A DNA stretch of 32,829 nt, taken from assembly GCA_026419775.2 (NCBI GenBank), contig JAOPGA020001821.1, forward strand, positions 1-32,829, read 5' to 3'. The DNA comes from Acrasis kona (Eukaryota; Heterolobosea; Eutetramitea; Acrasida; Acrasidae). The notes beneath the pieces are model-generated. The model had not been told where the DNA came from and did no database searches. It was given only the letters and a program-made list of their open reading frames with translations. Shown here piece by piece: positions 1 through 9,000 of this stretch (positions are counted from its first letter, which is position 1; every line of letters starts with the position of its first letter). The position numbers and the translations under genes were made by a program.

Positions 1-3000
1 TAATGAGCATCACTGAGATCATTAACATCCATTTCCTCATCGTCCAACTCATCGAGTTCATCATTGTCCAACTTGTCTTGAAATTTGAGGACTTCTTCGT
101 CAAGGTTATGAGGGATATCAGTGATGTTCTGATTTTCCTTGAGCATAACTCTTTTCAGATGTTCTGAAGCAGCGAGAAATTTTTCCTTTAGTCCTTCTAG
201 AATGTAGTGACCATACACATCAGTCATAGTAACTACTCTAAATGGTCCGCGGTAGGCTTTACCTTTCTTGGTCACTGCCAATGGATTTCTCCACATGACA
301 ATATCCCCAGGCTGATATTCATTCGTCTTCCGGTGGTAAGGTGTTACCTCAAATTTCTTCAATTTAATTTCATGAATTAATTTTGGTACTTCGTTATTGA
401 AACACTTCCAGAATTCGATTAAGGATCTTTGTTGAGCTTCTAGCTCTTTATCTGAATTGATTGTTGAAGTAGCGACTGATAGTGGACTTCTTCCAAACAT
501 CAGCGAGAAAGGGGTGCTCAATGTGGTAGAGTGTACCCTTGAATTCATGGCAAAAGCCACAGCTGAAGCGATCTTATTCCACCGGTATGTGTATTCTGAA
601 AAGTTTTCTTTCAATTCATCAATTATCTTGACTAGGGTGGCTCTAATTGTTCTATTTGCCCTTTCTATTCTTCCATTTGCATGATGGTTATACGCAATCA
701 CCTTATTGTGTCGAACTTTTGCAGCTTCATATACCTTGTTTAACAATGGTACCGAGAANTGCTTTGCATTGTCCGTTTTCAATGTGCAAGGGAAACCAAA
801 ATTGAGAAAAATATCCATCATTTGGTTAATTACCTCTTCCGAGTCAATAGAGACAAGTGGTTTGCACCATACAAACCCAGAGAACTTATCAATCACAGTT
901 AGCAAATAGCTATAACCTTCTTTATCTTTGGGGAGATGCATAATATCAGCGTGCATGTGCTCACAAGTGACGCAGAAATCTGGCGCTAGAGCAGGGGCAT
1001 AACCAATTCTAGAATGGTTTGTTTTCTGGCAGATGGCACATTTTGCACAGAATTCTTTGCAGATTTTCATCAGGTTCTTGGGTGGCCTTGGCTCTAATAA
1101 CTCAATATGGTTGTATAGAGAGTTTGCTCCAAAGTGAGCTCTGGCATGCAATGTTTCGAGCAATTCTTTGATTTTCTCAGGGGATGTTTCTTCAAACCTT
1201 TTAGCGTCAGATCTTTTCTCTTTCGCAAAAATTACTTGTACACGGGAAGCTAGATCGGCTAAGGTATTGTCCTCCCCCGGCACATGATGGATATCGAAAT
1301 CATATTCCGAAAGTAGTGACATCCATCCCGACAGGATTGTATTCTTTCCGTTAGCCTTTTCTATTGCTTCAAATATATGCGTTAATGCCTTGGCATCAGT
1401 ATGGAGTTTAAATGGTCGGCCCAGCAGGTAGGTTCTATAATAGTTTGTATGGACAACAACTGATAATAATTCTTTTCTAGGTATCGAATAATTCTTCTCA
1501 CTTTTTGATAAAACTCTAGAATGAAATCCTAAATAACGCTTTTCCCCTCCCACTGATTGGAATAGAACCGCACCAATTGCAGATGCACTGGCGTCCGTTT
1601 CTAATTCTAATGGTATTCCCTCCAGTGGGAATTGTAGGAATGGTACTTTAGTTACTAATTCTTGGTAAATTGTCTGATAGCACTCTTCCCATTTTGGTTC
1701 CGAATTCCACTCGAATGACTTTGGCTGAGTAGTTACTATCGATTGTATTGGGAGTAGAAGTTCTGAAGCGTTGGGAATGAACCTCCGGAAGAAGTTGATT
1801 ATACCACAAAAGTGTTGTACTTGTTTCCGAGTTTTAGGACGATCCCACTCCAACATATTACATAGACGTTCCAAATTAGGTCGAATACCGTCAGTTTCTA
1901 GCCAGAATCCTAGTAAGGGAACTTTGGTCACGAAGAAGAAACACTTCTCTCGTCTGACGGTCAGGCATACAGAGGTTAGGGCCTCTAGAACTTTCTTAAC
2001 ATGATCCACATGTTCTTCTATCGATCTACTGTAAACTATAATATCATCTATGAAGTTGCACGCAAAACTTGCACAGCCCCAACTTTGTAACAATGCGCGT
2101 ATCATTCTTTGGAATGCGGAAGGTATATGCTTGAGGCCTAAAGGGGCTGTTATGAACCGAAATCGTTGATTTTGGCATGTAAAGCCCGTTATAGATCGGT
2201 CTTCTCTTCGTAATGGTACTTGTAGATAGGCAGATCTCAAGTCTATTTTGCTAAAAATTTTAGAACCTGATTCACTTATAGTCTTAAATGTGTGGTCGAT
2301 ACCAGGTAGGTCATTCGTGTCGTCCTTGATCAATTTATTAATAGGTACAAAGTTATGTACAAAGCGCCACTTTCCGGAATAAATAAGAAAGCAGTTTGTG
2401 TTGAAGTGTCCCATCTTTTGTTCCAACTCGTTTCGATGCGAATCTAAATCGATGAGTTCTTCACAAATACCCTCTTTCACCCATTCCAATACTTGATCTA
2501 AGAATTGTTTCGCTACATTTGAGGGTACTGGCATTTGTCTTGACCAACAGCCTCTTGTTCGGTCCTCTTCGTTATTGAATTCTATCTTAATTTCACCAAT
2601 GGTGCTGACCTTGGTTTTAGTTGCTTCATTTAGAGTTATGTAGCTCTCGATACAAGTGTTCCATTGATTAGCCTCAGGGTGATACACAACCTTTTCCATT
2701 AGTTTGTTATTCTCATCTTCCAAGATTTCTTCAAAATTTTTNACGCGATAGTTTTGTGTATAGTTTCGTACTTGATTTCTCGTGATACTGGGCAAACTTA
2801 GACTCATTCCTTCTATTATATCAAGACCAAAGATAATATCTGAGTCCTCAGTCATGTTTAAGATTGTGAAAACTATCTCTTTACATAATCCTTCATTATC
2901 CACTTTTAAGGTGACTGTCGAGCATAGTTCTGTCATTCCATTGGCAAATCTCACAGTGTGATGCGGACGTGAGATCTTCAAATTCATATTTCTATCCCTA

Positions 3001-4895
3001 TTGTATAGATCCTTCAAAGCCTTCTTCGTAATTGTTGAACTTTGTGCACCAGAGTCTAGCAGTGCCTCACATTCAACATCTTGTATCCTAGTTCTTATCT
3101 TTCTTAGAGGACGTACATCTGGTTTGGGGCAGTAGTCGTCCGGATCCTCATTTACATCTATTTGTAATTTGTCCATGTCGGAGATACACTTTTCCATTTC
3201 ATCGTGAATTGGGATGTTTTGTTCTTTTGTGATATCTTCTAACACTACGTTCAGTTCCGAGAGTGTGAAGTCCTTTTCATACTCCATAGGTCGGTGCGAC
3301 AGGTCGATAAATTCCCTTTTTGCCTTTCGAACTAGAGATGTCGTCGTCCAATTCTCTTTATCTTTTACTAGTTTTTCATAAAGATCTTTGGCTCGCTCTA
3401 CTAAGGGAGGCCTGTGGACGATAGTTATACTAGAAGGCGTCGTATATTTGCGAGGGTATTTATTTGCTTTTGTGTGTTCTTCTTTTACATCCTTCTCCAG
3501 TTTTGGTTCCGGGGTGTACCACTTGAACTTGTTGGTGCCCACATCCTTCCCGTCAGGTTTTCTACATTTTTCCTGAATATGTCCGGGCGTGTTACATTTC
3601 CAACAGTTTCGATTCAACAGTCTTTTTTGTTCGGCCTTGGGTTGGACACTGCCTACTGCCTTTTCTCTTTTTTCCTCCTTCTTCTGACCATGCTCCTGCT
3701 TCGGTCTTGTTTTCGGTTTAATGTAACACCTATCCCCGTCCACATTATAGATTGATTCGATGTGTGCCATCACATCGTCTAAGGCACAAGCTCCATTTGT
3801 TTGTATGAACGCTACTACTGTGGCGCGATGTCTTTCTGGTAACACTCGTGCGAAATCCTGGATACTTTGCTTCGACGGAATGTTTAAGGTCTCTACCTGA
3901 TTCGAAAACATTCTATTAAAATCCGGTATTTTATCCCCTCGGTTGATACTACTGGAGTAGTAGTCACTCATAAAATGGCCTCGTGATTTGTTTGTGATTA
4001 GCTCCGGGATCGCTTGTTTGATTGTTTTCCATGTGGCATCTTTAAACTCTGGGGTCTCTAAAGTTGCCTTCACAATGGAACCTTTACGTGGAGGGCACAG
4101 ATCTATCAATAATGGTAGATAGTCGGAGTGAGGAACTGTTTTGTTGGCCAAGTAGTCTTGTAGCAATCCCAAATCATCTACTACGTGGGACTCTCTTATC
4201 TTTGGGGCGTCTTCGTAAGATGATTTCCTCTTTCTGTAGTGAACCATCTCCTTATCCGATCGAATGCTACAGAGCGGATCCACCAATATCTCTAGGTTTT
4301 TCTTTTCTAAATATGCGCGAATGTTCCTGATTGCTTCCGCAGCATTTATACGGGCCGTGATCTTGTTGAATCCCACATCTTCGAAAGCTTGCTGTACTGT
4401 AGACAGATTTTTTATGTTCACAACTTCCTCTAAAGTGGTGGCCATTGTTACTAGAGCCAATGCTTTTCGCCGATCCGGATCATTAGGTACCATCTCTGAC
4501 CATTTTTCCAACTCTTCTTTCGTGTGAGGGTCCTCCAATGCTGCTCTTAAAGCTAGCTCCTCTTCGCTAAAAGTTTTGGAGACTTTTCCTTTGATTGGAG
4601 TCTTTATTATCGCCTCCCCATCTTCCTCTAATTGCTGGTCTTCCTCTTCTTCTTCTTCCGATACCTCTTTTTCTGACTCATCTTCTACTGATTCTTCTTC
4701 AGAATTGGTGTCGGAGGTGACCTTCCTCTTCTTGTTTTCGGATTCCTCCTCGCTAGATTCCGGTTGCCTAAATAGTTTTGGCTTATAATTTGGGCTTCTC
4801 GTCACATCCATCATGTTTAAAGGGTCCTTGATGCTCTGTTTGGTCTTCACCGATTTCTTAGCTCTCTCTACTTTATCCTCATTTCTCTCGCTCAT
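1..4895 (-). CDS. Gag-Pol polyprotein of the Ty3/gypsy element (runs off the window)
   Basis: A single open frame runs from an ATG at 4895 to the left edge, so Gag and Pol appear to share one frame. Parts seen: a charged, Glu/Ser-rich N-terminal Gag region (about 4600-4800); a CCHC knuckle C-x2-C-x4-H-x4-C (3564-3605); an aspartic protease motif LLDSGA (about 3042-3064); reverse transcriptase with KIDLRSAYLQV (about 2220-2255) and the active-site box FIDDII (about 2036-2053); RNase H beginning ETDASA (about 1580-1605); and integrase with an HHCC finger (about 1030-1170), the DDE residues (about 950, 770 and 660) and a GPF/Y-type module YRGPFRV (about 236-258). I see no chromodomain before the Asp/Glu-rich end. 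Domain identities are firm; the ends are not. Confidence 0.9.
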   Translation of the reverse strand, partial: MSERNEDKVERAKKSVKTKQSIKDPLNMMDVTRSPNYKPKLFRQPESSEEESENKKRKVTSDTNSEEESVEDESEKEVSEEEEEEDQQLEEDGEAIIKTPIKGKVSKTFSEEELALRAALEDPHTKEELEKWSEMVPNDPDRRKALALVTMATTLEEVVNIKNLSTVQQAFEDVGFNKITARINAAEAIRNIRAYLEKKNLEILVDPLCSIRSDKEMVHYRKRKSSYEDAPKIRESHVVDDLGLLQDYLANKTVPHSDYLPLLIDLCPPRKGSIVKATLETPEFKDATWKTIKQAIPELITNKSRGHFMSDYYSSSINRGDKIPDFNRMFSNQVETLNIPSKQSIQDFARVLPERHRATVVAFIQTNGACALDDVMAHIESIYNVDGDRCYIKPKTRPKQEHGQKKEEKREKAVGSVQPKAEQKRLLNRNCWKCNTPGHIQEKCRKPDGKDVGTNKFKWYTPEPKLEKDVKEEHTKANKYPRKYTTPSSITIVHRPPLVERAKDLYEKLVKDKENWTTTSLVRKAKREFIDLSHRPMEYEKDFTLSELNVVLEDITKEQNIPIHDEMEKCISDMDKLQIDVNEDPDDYCPKPDVRPLRKIRTRIQDVECEALLDSGAQSSTITKKALKDLYNRDRNMNLKISRPHHTVRFANGMTELCSTVTLKVDNEGLCKEIVFTILNMTEDSDIIFGLDIIEGMSLSLPSITRNQVRNYTQNYRXKNFEEILEDENNKLMEKVVYHPEANQWNTCIESYITLNEATKTKVSTIGEIKIEFNNEEDRTRGCWSRQMPVPSNVAKQFLDQVLEWVKEGICEELIDLDSHRNELEQKMGHFNTNCFLIYSGKWRFVHNFVPINKLIKDDTNDLPGIDHTFKTISESGSKIFSKIDLRSAYLQVPLRREDRSITGFTCQNQRFRFITAPLGLKHIPSAFQRMIRALLQSWGCASFACNFIDDIIVYSRSIEEHVDHVKKVLEALTSVCLTVRREKCFFFVTKVPLLGFWLETDGIRPNLERLCNMLEWDRPKTRKQVQHFCGIINFFRRFIPNASELLLPIQSIVTTQPKSFEWNSEPKWEECYQTIYQELVTKVPFLQFPLEGIPLELETDASASAIGAVLFQSVGGEKRYLGFHSRVLSKSEKNYSIPRKELLSVVVHTNYYRTYLLGRPFKLHTDAKALTHIFEAIEKANGKNTILSGWMSLLSEYDFDIHHVPGEDNTLADLASRVQVIFAKEKRSDAKRFEETSPEKIKELLETLHARAHFGANSLYNHIELLEPRPPKNLMKICKEFCAKCAICQKTNHSRIGYAPALAPDFCVTCEHMHADIMHLPKDKEGYSYLLTVIDKFSGFVWCKPLVSIDSEEVINQMMDIFLNFGFPCTLKTDNAKXFSVPLLNKVYEAAKVRHNKVIAYNHHANGRIERANRTIRATLVKIIDELKENFSEYTYRWNKIASAVAFAMNSRVHSTTLSTPFSLMFGRSPLSVATSTINSDKELEAQQRSLIEFWKCFNNEVPKLIHEIKLKKFEVTPYHRKTNEYQPGDIVMWRNPLAVTKKGKAYRGPFRVVTMTDVYGHYILEGLKEKFLAASEHLKRVMLKENQNITDIPHNLDEEVLKFQDKLDNDELDELDDEEMDVNDLSDAH

Positions 4896-5526
4896 GATAA
4901 TTATATCCGTACTAAGGTACGATAGGCTTGCTCAAAAAATGTAATAAATATTGGGTAGATAAGGTAAGTAAATGAGCACACGGTAGTGAGCAGTCAATAT
5001 AATTATTATTATTTTATTTAACAATATCACTTTGATTTTATACTGGTTCCTGCGGATCTGCGGGATAACTTGTTCTCCGATCGATCCAATTACGTAACTC
5101 TAATAGTTACAACAGCTATGCATACTGCCATTGTTTCCATTACTAAGTAACCCCTTTGTGATGGCTACAGGTTTAGAAGGGGTTTTGCTTATATCCTTCC
5201 CAACGGCACTATCTTGGCCACGTGCTTGGTTACATCCAATTTGCCTACGCCTGACCATTTTTCTAGTCGCTTGCTCACCCTGTCTCTTATATGTGTTGAT
5301 GTGTCTGTGGGAGCCTGCCCGTTATTAATGTCTTGCGTTGGATCCAATGGTGAAGCTATGACCAAGGGGATAGGTTGGGCCCACAATTACTTCTCTAATC
5401 TTGCAGCTTAACTTTACAACAAAGAGGTTCATACCATAGTCAGGCATACTGTACCAGTAGTTCTTATTTCGTCTGCTTTCTTTTTATTGAACGTGGCTTT
5501 GTTTAGGAAATAGTTTACAAAAAACA
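4896..5526. other. Non-coding stretch between Gag-Pol and PEX2
   Basis: These 631 bases hold the untranslated leader of the retroelement, its candidate LTR and whatever remains of the PEX2 promoter (at most about 105 bp after 5421). The three short open frames here (5131-5328 and 5214-5411 plus, 5189-5386 minus) overlap one another and resemble nothing. An imperfect direct repeat, CTGCGGAT/CTGCGGGAT, lies at about 5051-5067. Bases 5514-5526 are A-rich just before the PEX2 ATG, as before several other start codons in the window. Confidence 0.5.
5132..5421 (-). repeat. Candidate 5' LTR of the Ty3/gypsy element
   Basis: In element sense this 290-bp stretch begins TGTTGTAAAG and ends GGAAACA, so it carries the TG...CA ends usual for LTRs. 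One base further into the element comes TGGCAGTATGC, which has the position and TGG start of a primer-binding site. I could not match that to a particular tRNA 3' end. The partner LTR is off the window, so neither the boundary nor a target-site duplication can be confirmed. Confidence 0.3.
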
Positions 5527-6643
5527 ATGGAAGATTGGCAGAAGGCTTGGAAGGATTTTGACACCAAACCCACCGAGAAATCTGCAAATAATTTAATACC
5601 GACAAGCGATTCGGTTAAAAGTCATGATGACAACCTACAAATACTTCGAGTGAATCAACTGGACTCGGAGAGACTGGATGTTGAGATAGGCCTCTGCCTA
5701 AACGCTTATTTCAAAAGAATATTCATGTTTTTTGACGTAACATTATTTATTACATTAGCATAACATTTTCAAAGCCAACAATAATCAGTCGTATACAACC
5801 TGAGCTGATGGCAGTACTTCATGGCCTTATTTATAAATTTTCAGTATATGAGTCTGATCAATCTTTTGGTGATCGATTGCAAAATCTAAAGTACACCAAC
5901 CACCGAATATCTAATATATTTCGAAGCGCCAAACCAGCCAATGTGCAGAAGATATTACACGCATTTTTAATAATCGGCCTGCCATGGGCGCACGCAAGGT
6001 TGAATAAAATACTAACCGAGCACGAGGGTGAAGATGCCGAAAAGGTTTGGTGGCTTGGAAATTACACACGAGTAGATTTTTGGAGAAAACTAAACAAGCT
6101 TGAAATGTACATAAAACTGATGCAAATGGTAAATTTCCTAGTGTTTCTTGTGGACGGAAAGTATAGAAACATTGCAGATCGCATTATGGGAATGAGACTA
6201 GTTTATGCAAGAAAACTAATGTTAAGGCAAGTGAGCTTCGACTACATGAATCGTGAGTTGGTATGGGGAGGTTTTGTAGTAAGTTCATACAAACATTATA
6301 ATGACTAACATTGTAGGAAATTATAATCTTTTTGATCCCATTAATTGATTTTTCCAGAATAAGAAGTTGGCTTTCGAAAATGCTATTCCCTTCTTCTCTT
6401 CATAACAAACAACCAACGATAAATAATAATTCAAGGGACTTGATAAATACATACTGTCCCATTTGTAACGATAGTCCCATTCAAGTTCCATATTGCTCAA
6501 CTTCATGTGGGCATGTATACTGTTACTTTTGTATTCAAAGTGCAATCATGACCGATCCATCACATCAGGTCTCTTGTAAACTATGTGGAACCATGATTAC
6601 AAAAAGTACAAGAATGACAGCCAATCACATACAATCAAAATAA
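5527..6643 (+). CDS. PEX2: Peroxin 2, RING-type peroxisomal E3 ubiquitin ligase
   Basis: PEX2 is one of three RING peroxins (with PEX10 and PEX12) that form the peroxisomal-membrane ubiquitin ligase needed to recycle the import receptor PEX5. Exons are 5527-5736, 5775-6278 and 6317-6643, with two 38-nt introns, giving 346 aa (human PEX2 is about 305). Exon joins were chosen because they restore family sequence: FFD joins PTIISRIQPEL, and WGGFV joins EIIIFLIPLI. The Pex2/Pex12 N-terminal membrane region covers about residues 40-260. A C3HC4 RING spans about 285-330, starting CPIC, with SCGH and ending CKLC. The TAA stop lies inside an AATAAA signal. PEX10/PEX12 are less likely: the N-terminal motif reads as PEX2, and the RING, unlike that of PEX12, has all eight ligands. 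Confidence 0.9.
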
Positions 6644-6644
6644 A
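6639..6644 (+). terminator. Poly(A) signal AATAAA overlapping the PEX2 stop
   Basis: The TAA stop at 6641-6643 forms bases 3-5 of AATAAA. Only five bases separate it from the stop of the convergent PPR gene, so the two 3' ends must overlap. Confidence 0.6.
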
Positions 6645-6648
6645 AACA

Positions 6649-8712
6649 TTATTTATTGTCATCCTCCCATTGTCTGATTCTTCTATCATTAATCGCTCTC
6701 ATTCCATTAATGTCTTTATCATTCAACGGTGTACCATTTTTATTAGGTGCTCTTTTGATGTAAGGTTTATCATAAGATTCGCTCCTGTTGGTTTGTTCCA
6801 TACCTCTGGAGCGAGGAGACCTTTCATCGCGTGTTTGATACGATTTGTTATCATGACCATATGATCTGGTCCTTGAATCAAAGTCTCTGGAGGGAGAACG
6901 AGGTGAATATGATCTTTCGTCGCGCCTTTGATATGATCTATCATTGTGATTATCATCACGTCTTTGATATGATCTATCATCGCGTCTTTGATATGATTTA
7001 TTATCATCACCATATGGTCTATTCCTAATGTTTGAATCCATATCTCTGGGTGAAGAACGAGGCGAATAGGATGACCTTTCGTCACGTCTTTGATACGAAT
7101 CGTTATGATCATCACCGTATGATCTGTTCCTGTTAGTTTGATCGAAATCTCTGGGTGGTGCAGAAACAGATGATGATGGTGATCTATCCGAACGTTTTTT
7201 AACCACTTGTTCATCTTCTGAATCATCTTCTCCAAACATACTTGCGTCCATTTCCACTCCAAGAGCTTTACTCTTTTTAAACTTCTTCTTAATCTTCTCT
7301 CCTACAAACATTTCACTAAAATCTTCATTCTCATCAACTTGGTTTTCCATCTCCTTAACGCTTTGAGGTCTCTTTCTATTCTCGCGAACAAATCCACCTC
7401 TATTGTTATTAAATCTAACAACACCTTGTTTCACACTTGATCCATCATCATCATCTTCTTCTTCGTCATGTTCTTCATAATCTTTTAGCTCTTTAATACT
7501 GTCTTGTAAATTCTTGTACCATGCTGGAGTTTTACTGCCCGAACTGTAATTTACGAATTCTTCAACAGTGTCCTGTTTTGTTGATGCTCTGTAGAAATCA
7601 TCCTTGACAGCAACATCAACGTAACGTGACTCTGGATCAAAATACTTTTTTTCTTGTTCCTCTTGTTGCTCTTTGTCATCATCTCTTTTATAATCAAAAC
7701 TTCTAACGTATTGACGATAATTCTCTCCAAATTTCTCCTTTAATTGCAATCTCTTATCGTCTACTTCTTCTTTTCTTTGAATGTATTGTTGTAAATCAAT
7801 TTCAACTTGCGGATCTACATTTGGAATCTTGATCATTAACATTTTTAACATTTCTCTTGCTTTTTGGAACTTGTATGCGAAGCATAAGCCCTTTACCATT
7901 GTTTTGATTGTGAAATCTGATAGTTCGTGTTTTTGTTTTAATTCTTCGAATAGCATCATAGCGGTGTGATCTTGTTTGTGAGAGAAACATGCTTGAATCA
8001 TGTAGTGATACATTCTGAAACCTCTAACGTCCTTTGGTGTTGAATCCCAAAACCTTTCGATTAACTCCCAAACTCTAAAGTCAATGAATAACCGAAGCAT
8101 TGCGGTGGCCAATTCGTCATTGTGTTGAACGTTGTATCTTGATGGAAGATCGTTGTAAAATCTCTCCGCGAGGTTAATGTCATGTTCTCCGCATTGAAAG
8201 ATGATTTCTTTTGCTGTGGGGGAATCTAATTCGATGCCATTTTTAATCATCTTGTTGAGGAAATCAAACCCCTTCTTGTGTTTTCTGTATTTGAAATAGC
8301 CTTGTGTTACGGCTGTGACCATGAATACGGTTGGTTCAATGTTATAGGCGGGTAGTTTGTGGAGAAGTATGTCTACTTTATCGAACATGTTGCGTAGTGC
8401 ATATGCCGAAAGCATTTCACTGACGATGTAATTGTTCATGCGTCGTTCTTCTGCAATGTGTGTAAAGTACAATTCAGCAGCTTTGATTCCTTTCCTCTTT
8501 ACTGTTTGTTGGAATGAGCGTGTCAAAAGATTCTGTTTGTTCATAATTTCTGGATCGGGTCTTTTGATTGTATTTTCTGGTATTTGCAGCAGGTTCAACC
8601 TGGACCTACTGAGACCAGCATATTTTTTCACTCTTGGTTCCGCACTATAGAATCTTGATGTTGTTCTACAGAGAAGATTTAAAATGTCAGTCTTCAAGTA
8701 AACCTTCAACAT
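6649..8712 (-). CDS. Mitochondrial pentatricopeptide-repeat (PPR) protein with RS/RD-rich tail
   Basis: An intron-less 687-aa protein. PPR proteins bind organellar RNA through stacked helix pairs of about 35 residues. The ATG at 8712 was chosen because it opens a good mitochondrial presequence: hydrophobic, with Arg and hydroxyl residues and no acidic residue before the RFYS-type processing site near residue 25. The frame stays open upstream to 8937, but that part looks like promoter. Degenerate PPR helices fill about residues 90-330, with turns such as YNIEPTVFMVTAVTQGY and MVKGLCFAYKFQKAREML. After residue 330 the protein is charged and low in complexity. About 500-660 carries repeats of SYQRRD[ED] and Y[GS]xRSx[SP]RD. 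The RNA target is unknown. The tail resembles RNA-associated RS/RGG-type disordered regions (inference). The AATAAA at 6652-6657 ends just before the stop. Confidence 0.75.
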   Translation of the reverse strand: MLKVYLKTDILNLLCRTTSRFYSAEPRVKKYAGLSRSRLNLLQIPENTIKRPDPEIMNKQNLLTRSFQQTVKRKGIKAAELYFTHIAEERRMNNYIVSEMLSAYALRNMFDKVDILLHKLPAYNIEPTVFMVTAVTQGYFKYRKHKKGFDFLNKMIKNGIELDSPTAKEIIFQCGEHDINLAERFYNDLPSRYNVQHNDELATAMLRLFIDFRVWELIERFWDSTPKDVRGFRMYHYMIQACFSHKQDHTAMMLFEELKQKHELSDFTIKTMVKGLCFAYKFQKAREMLKMLMIKIPNVDPQVEIDLQQYIQRKEEVDDKRLQLKEKFGENYRQYVRSFDYKRDDDKEQQEEQEKKYFDPESRYVDVAVKDDFYRASTKQDTVEEFVNYSSGSKTPAWYKNLQDSIKELKDYEEHDEEEDDDDGSSVKQGVVRFNNNRGGFVRENRKRPQSVKEMENQVDENEDFSEMFVGEKIKKKFKKSKALGVEMDASMFGEDDSEDEQVVKKRSDRSPSSSVSAPPRDFDQTNRNRSYGDDHNDSYQRRDERSSYSPRSSPRDMDSNIRNRPYGDDNKSYQRRDDRSYQRRDDNHNDRSYQRRDERSYSPRSPSRDFDSRTRSYGHDNKSYQTRDERSPRSRGMEQTNRSESYDKPYIKRAPNKNGTPLNDKDINGMRAINDRRIRQWEDDNK

Positions 8713-9000
8713 GTTGTGAAAGATTTGTAAATACTTGTAAACCCAAACTGATGACATGGGGTACAAAGAACAACTTAATGATATACATGGTGGATTTGGT
8801 TCGTCCAAAACTAAAGAGAGAAAGGCATGTTCTTGATGAATGACAACAACACTTACAATCTCAGCAAGCAATCTCTGACATGAGTACATTTGTTGCATCA
8901 CGAGCGACAGAGAACAAATTATCAGCAATAGGTACAACTACTTTTTTGCTATACTAACCACTACATAGCACCCAAAGTGTGGAGTTTAGTTGTTTCGAAA
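8713..9000. promoter_or_regulatory. Shared promoter region between the PPR gene and ATM
   Basis: These 288 bases separate two divergent start codons. Both genes must draw upstream elements from here, a bidirectional promoter by position. No TATA-like element stands out. Short frames are open on both strands, but none resembles a known protein. Confidence 0.5.

Larger units (their letters stand above)
1..5421 (-). mobile_element. Ty3/gypsy LTR retrotransposon, entering from the left edge
   Basis: An LTR retroelement lies on the minus strand. In element order it has a Gag-like region with a zinc knuckle, then protease, reverse transcriptase, RNase H and integrase, followed by an acidic tail that leaves the window at base 1. 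Reverse transcriptase before integrase places it in Ty3/gypsy (Metaviridae). The 3' end and 3' LTR are outside the window. The outer right boundary at 5421 is a guess from a TGTT...AACA pair. The coding part looks whole as far as it is visible, with no breaks seen and two uncalled bases, so it is probably a young copy. It sits directly upstream of PEX2. Confidence 0.9.

Noticed and set aside
3388-3755. Two plus-strand hydrophobic frames
   Set aside because: Antisense shadows of the retroelement's Gag-Pol frame.
6723-7262. Minus-strand His/Ile/Met-rich frame of 179 aa
   Set aside because: Shadow of the PPR protein's repeated tail in another frame; the repeats keep several frames open.
8713-8937. 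75-codon upstream extension of the PPR frame
   Set aside because: It would bury the mitochondrial presequence inside the protein and use up most of the shared promoter with ATM; its composition is unlike the PPR part.
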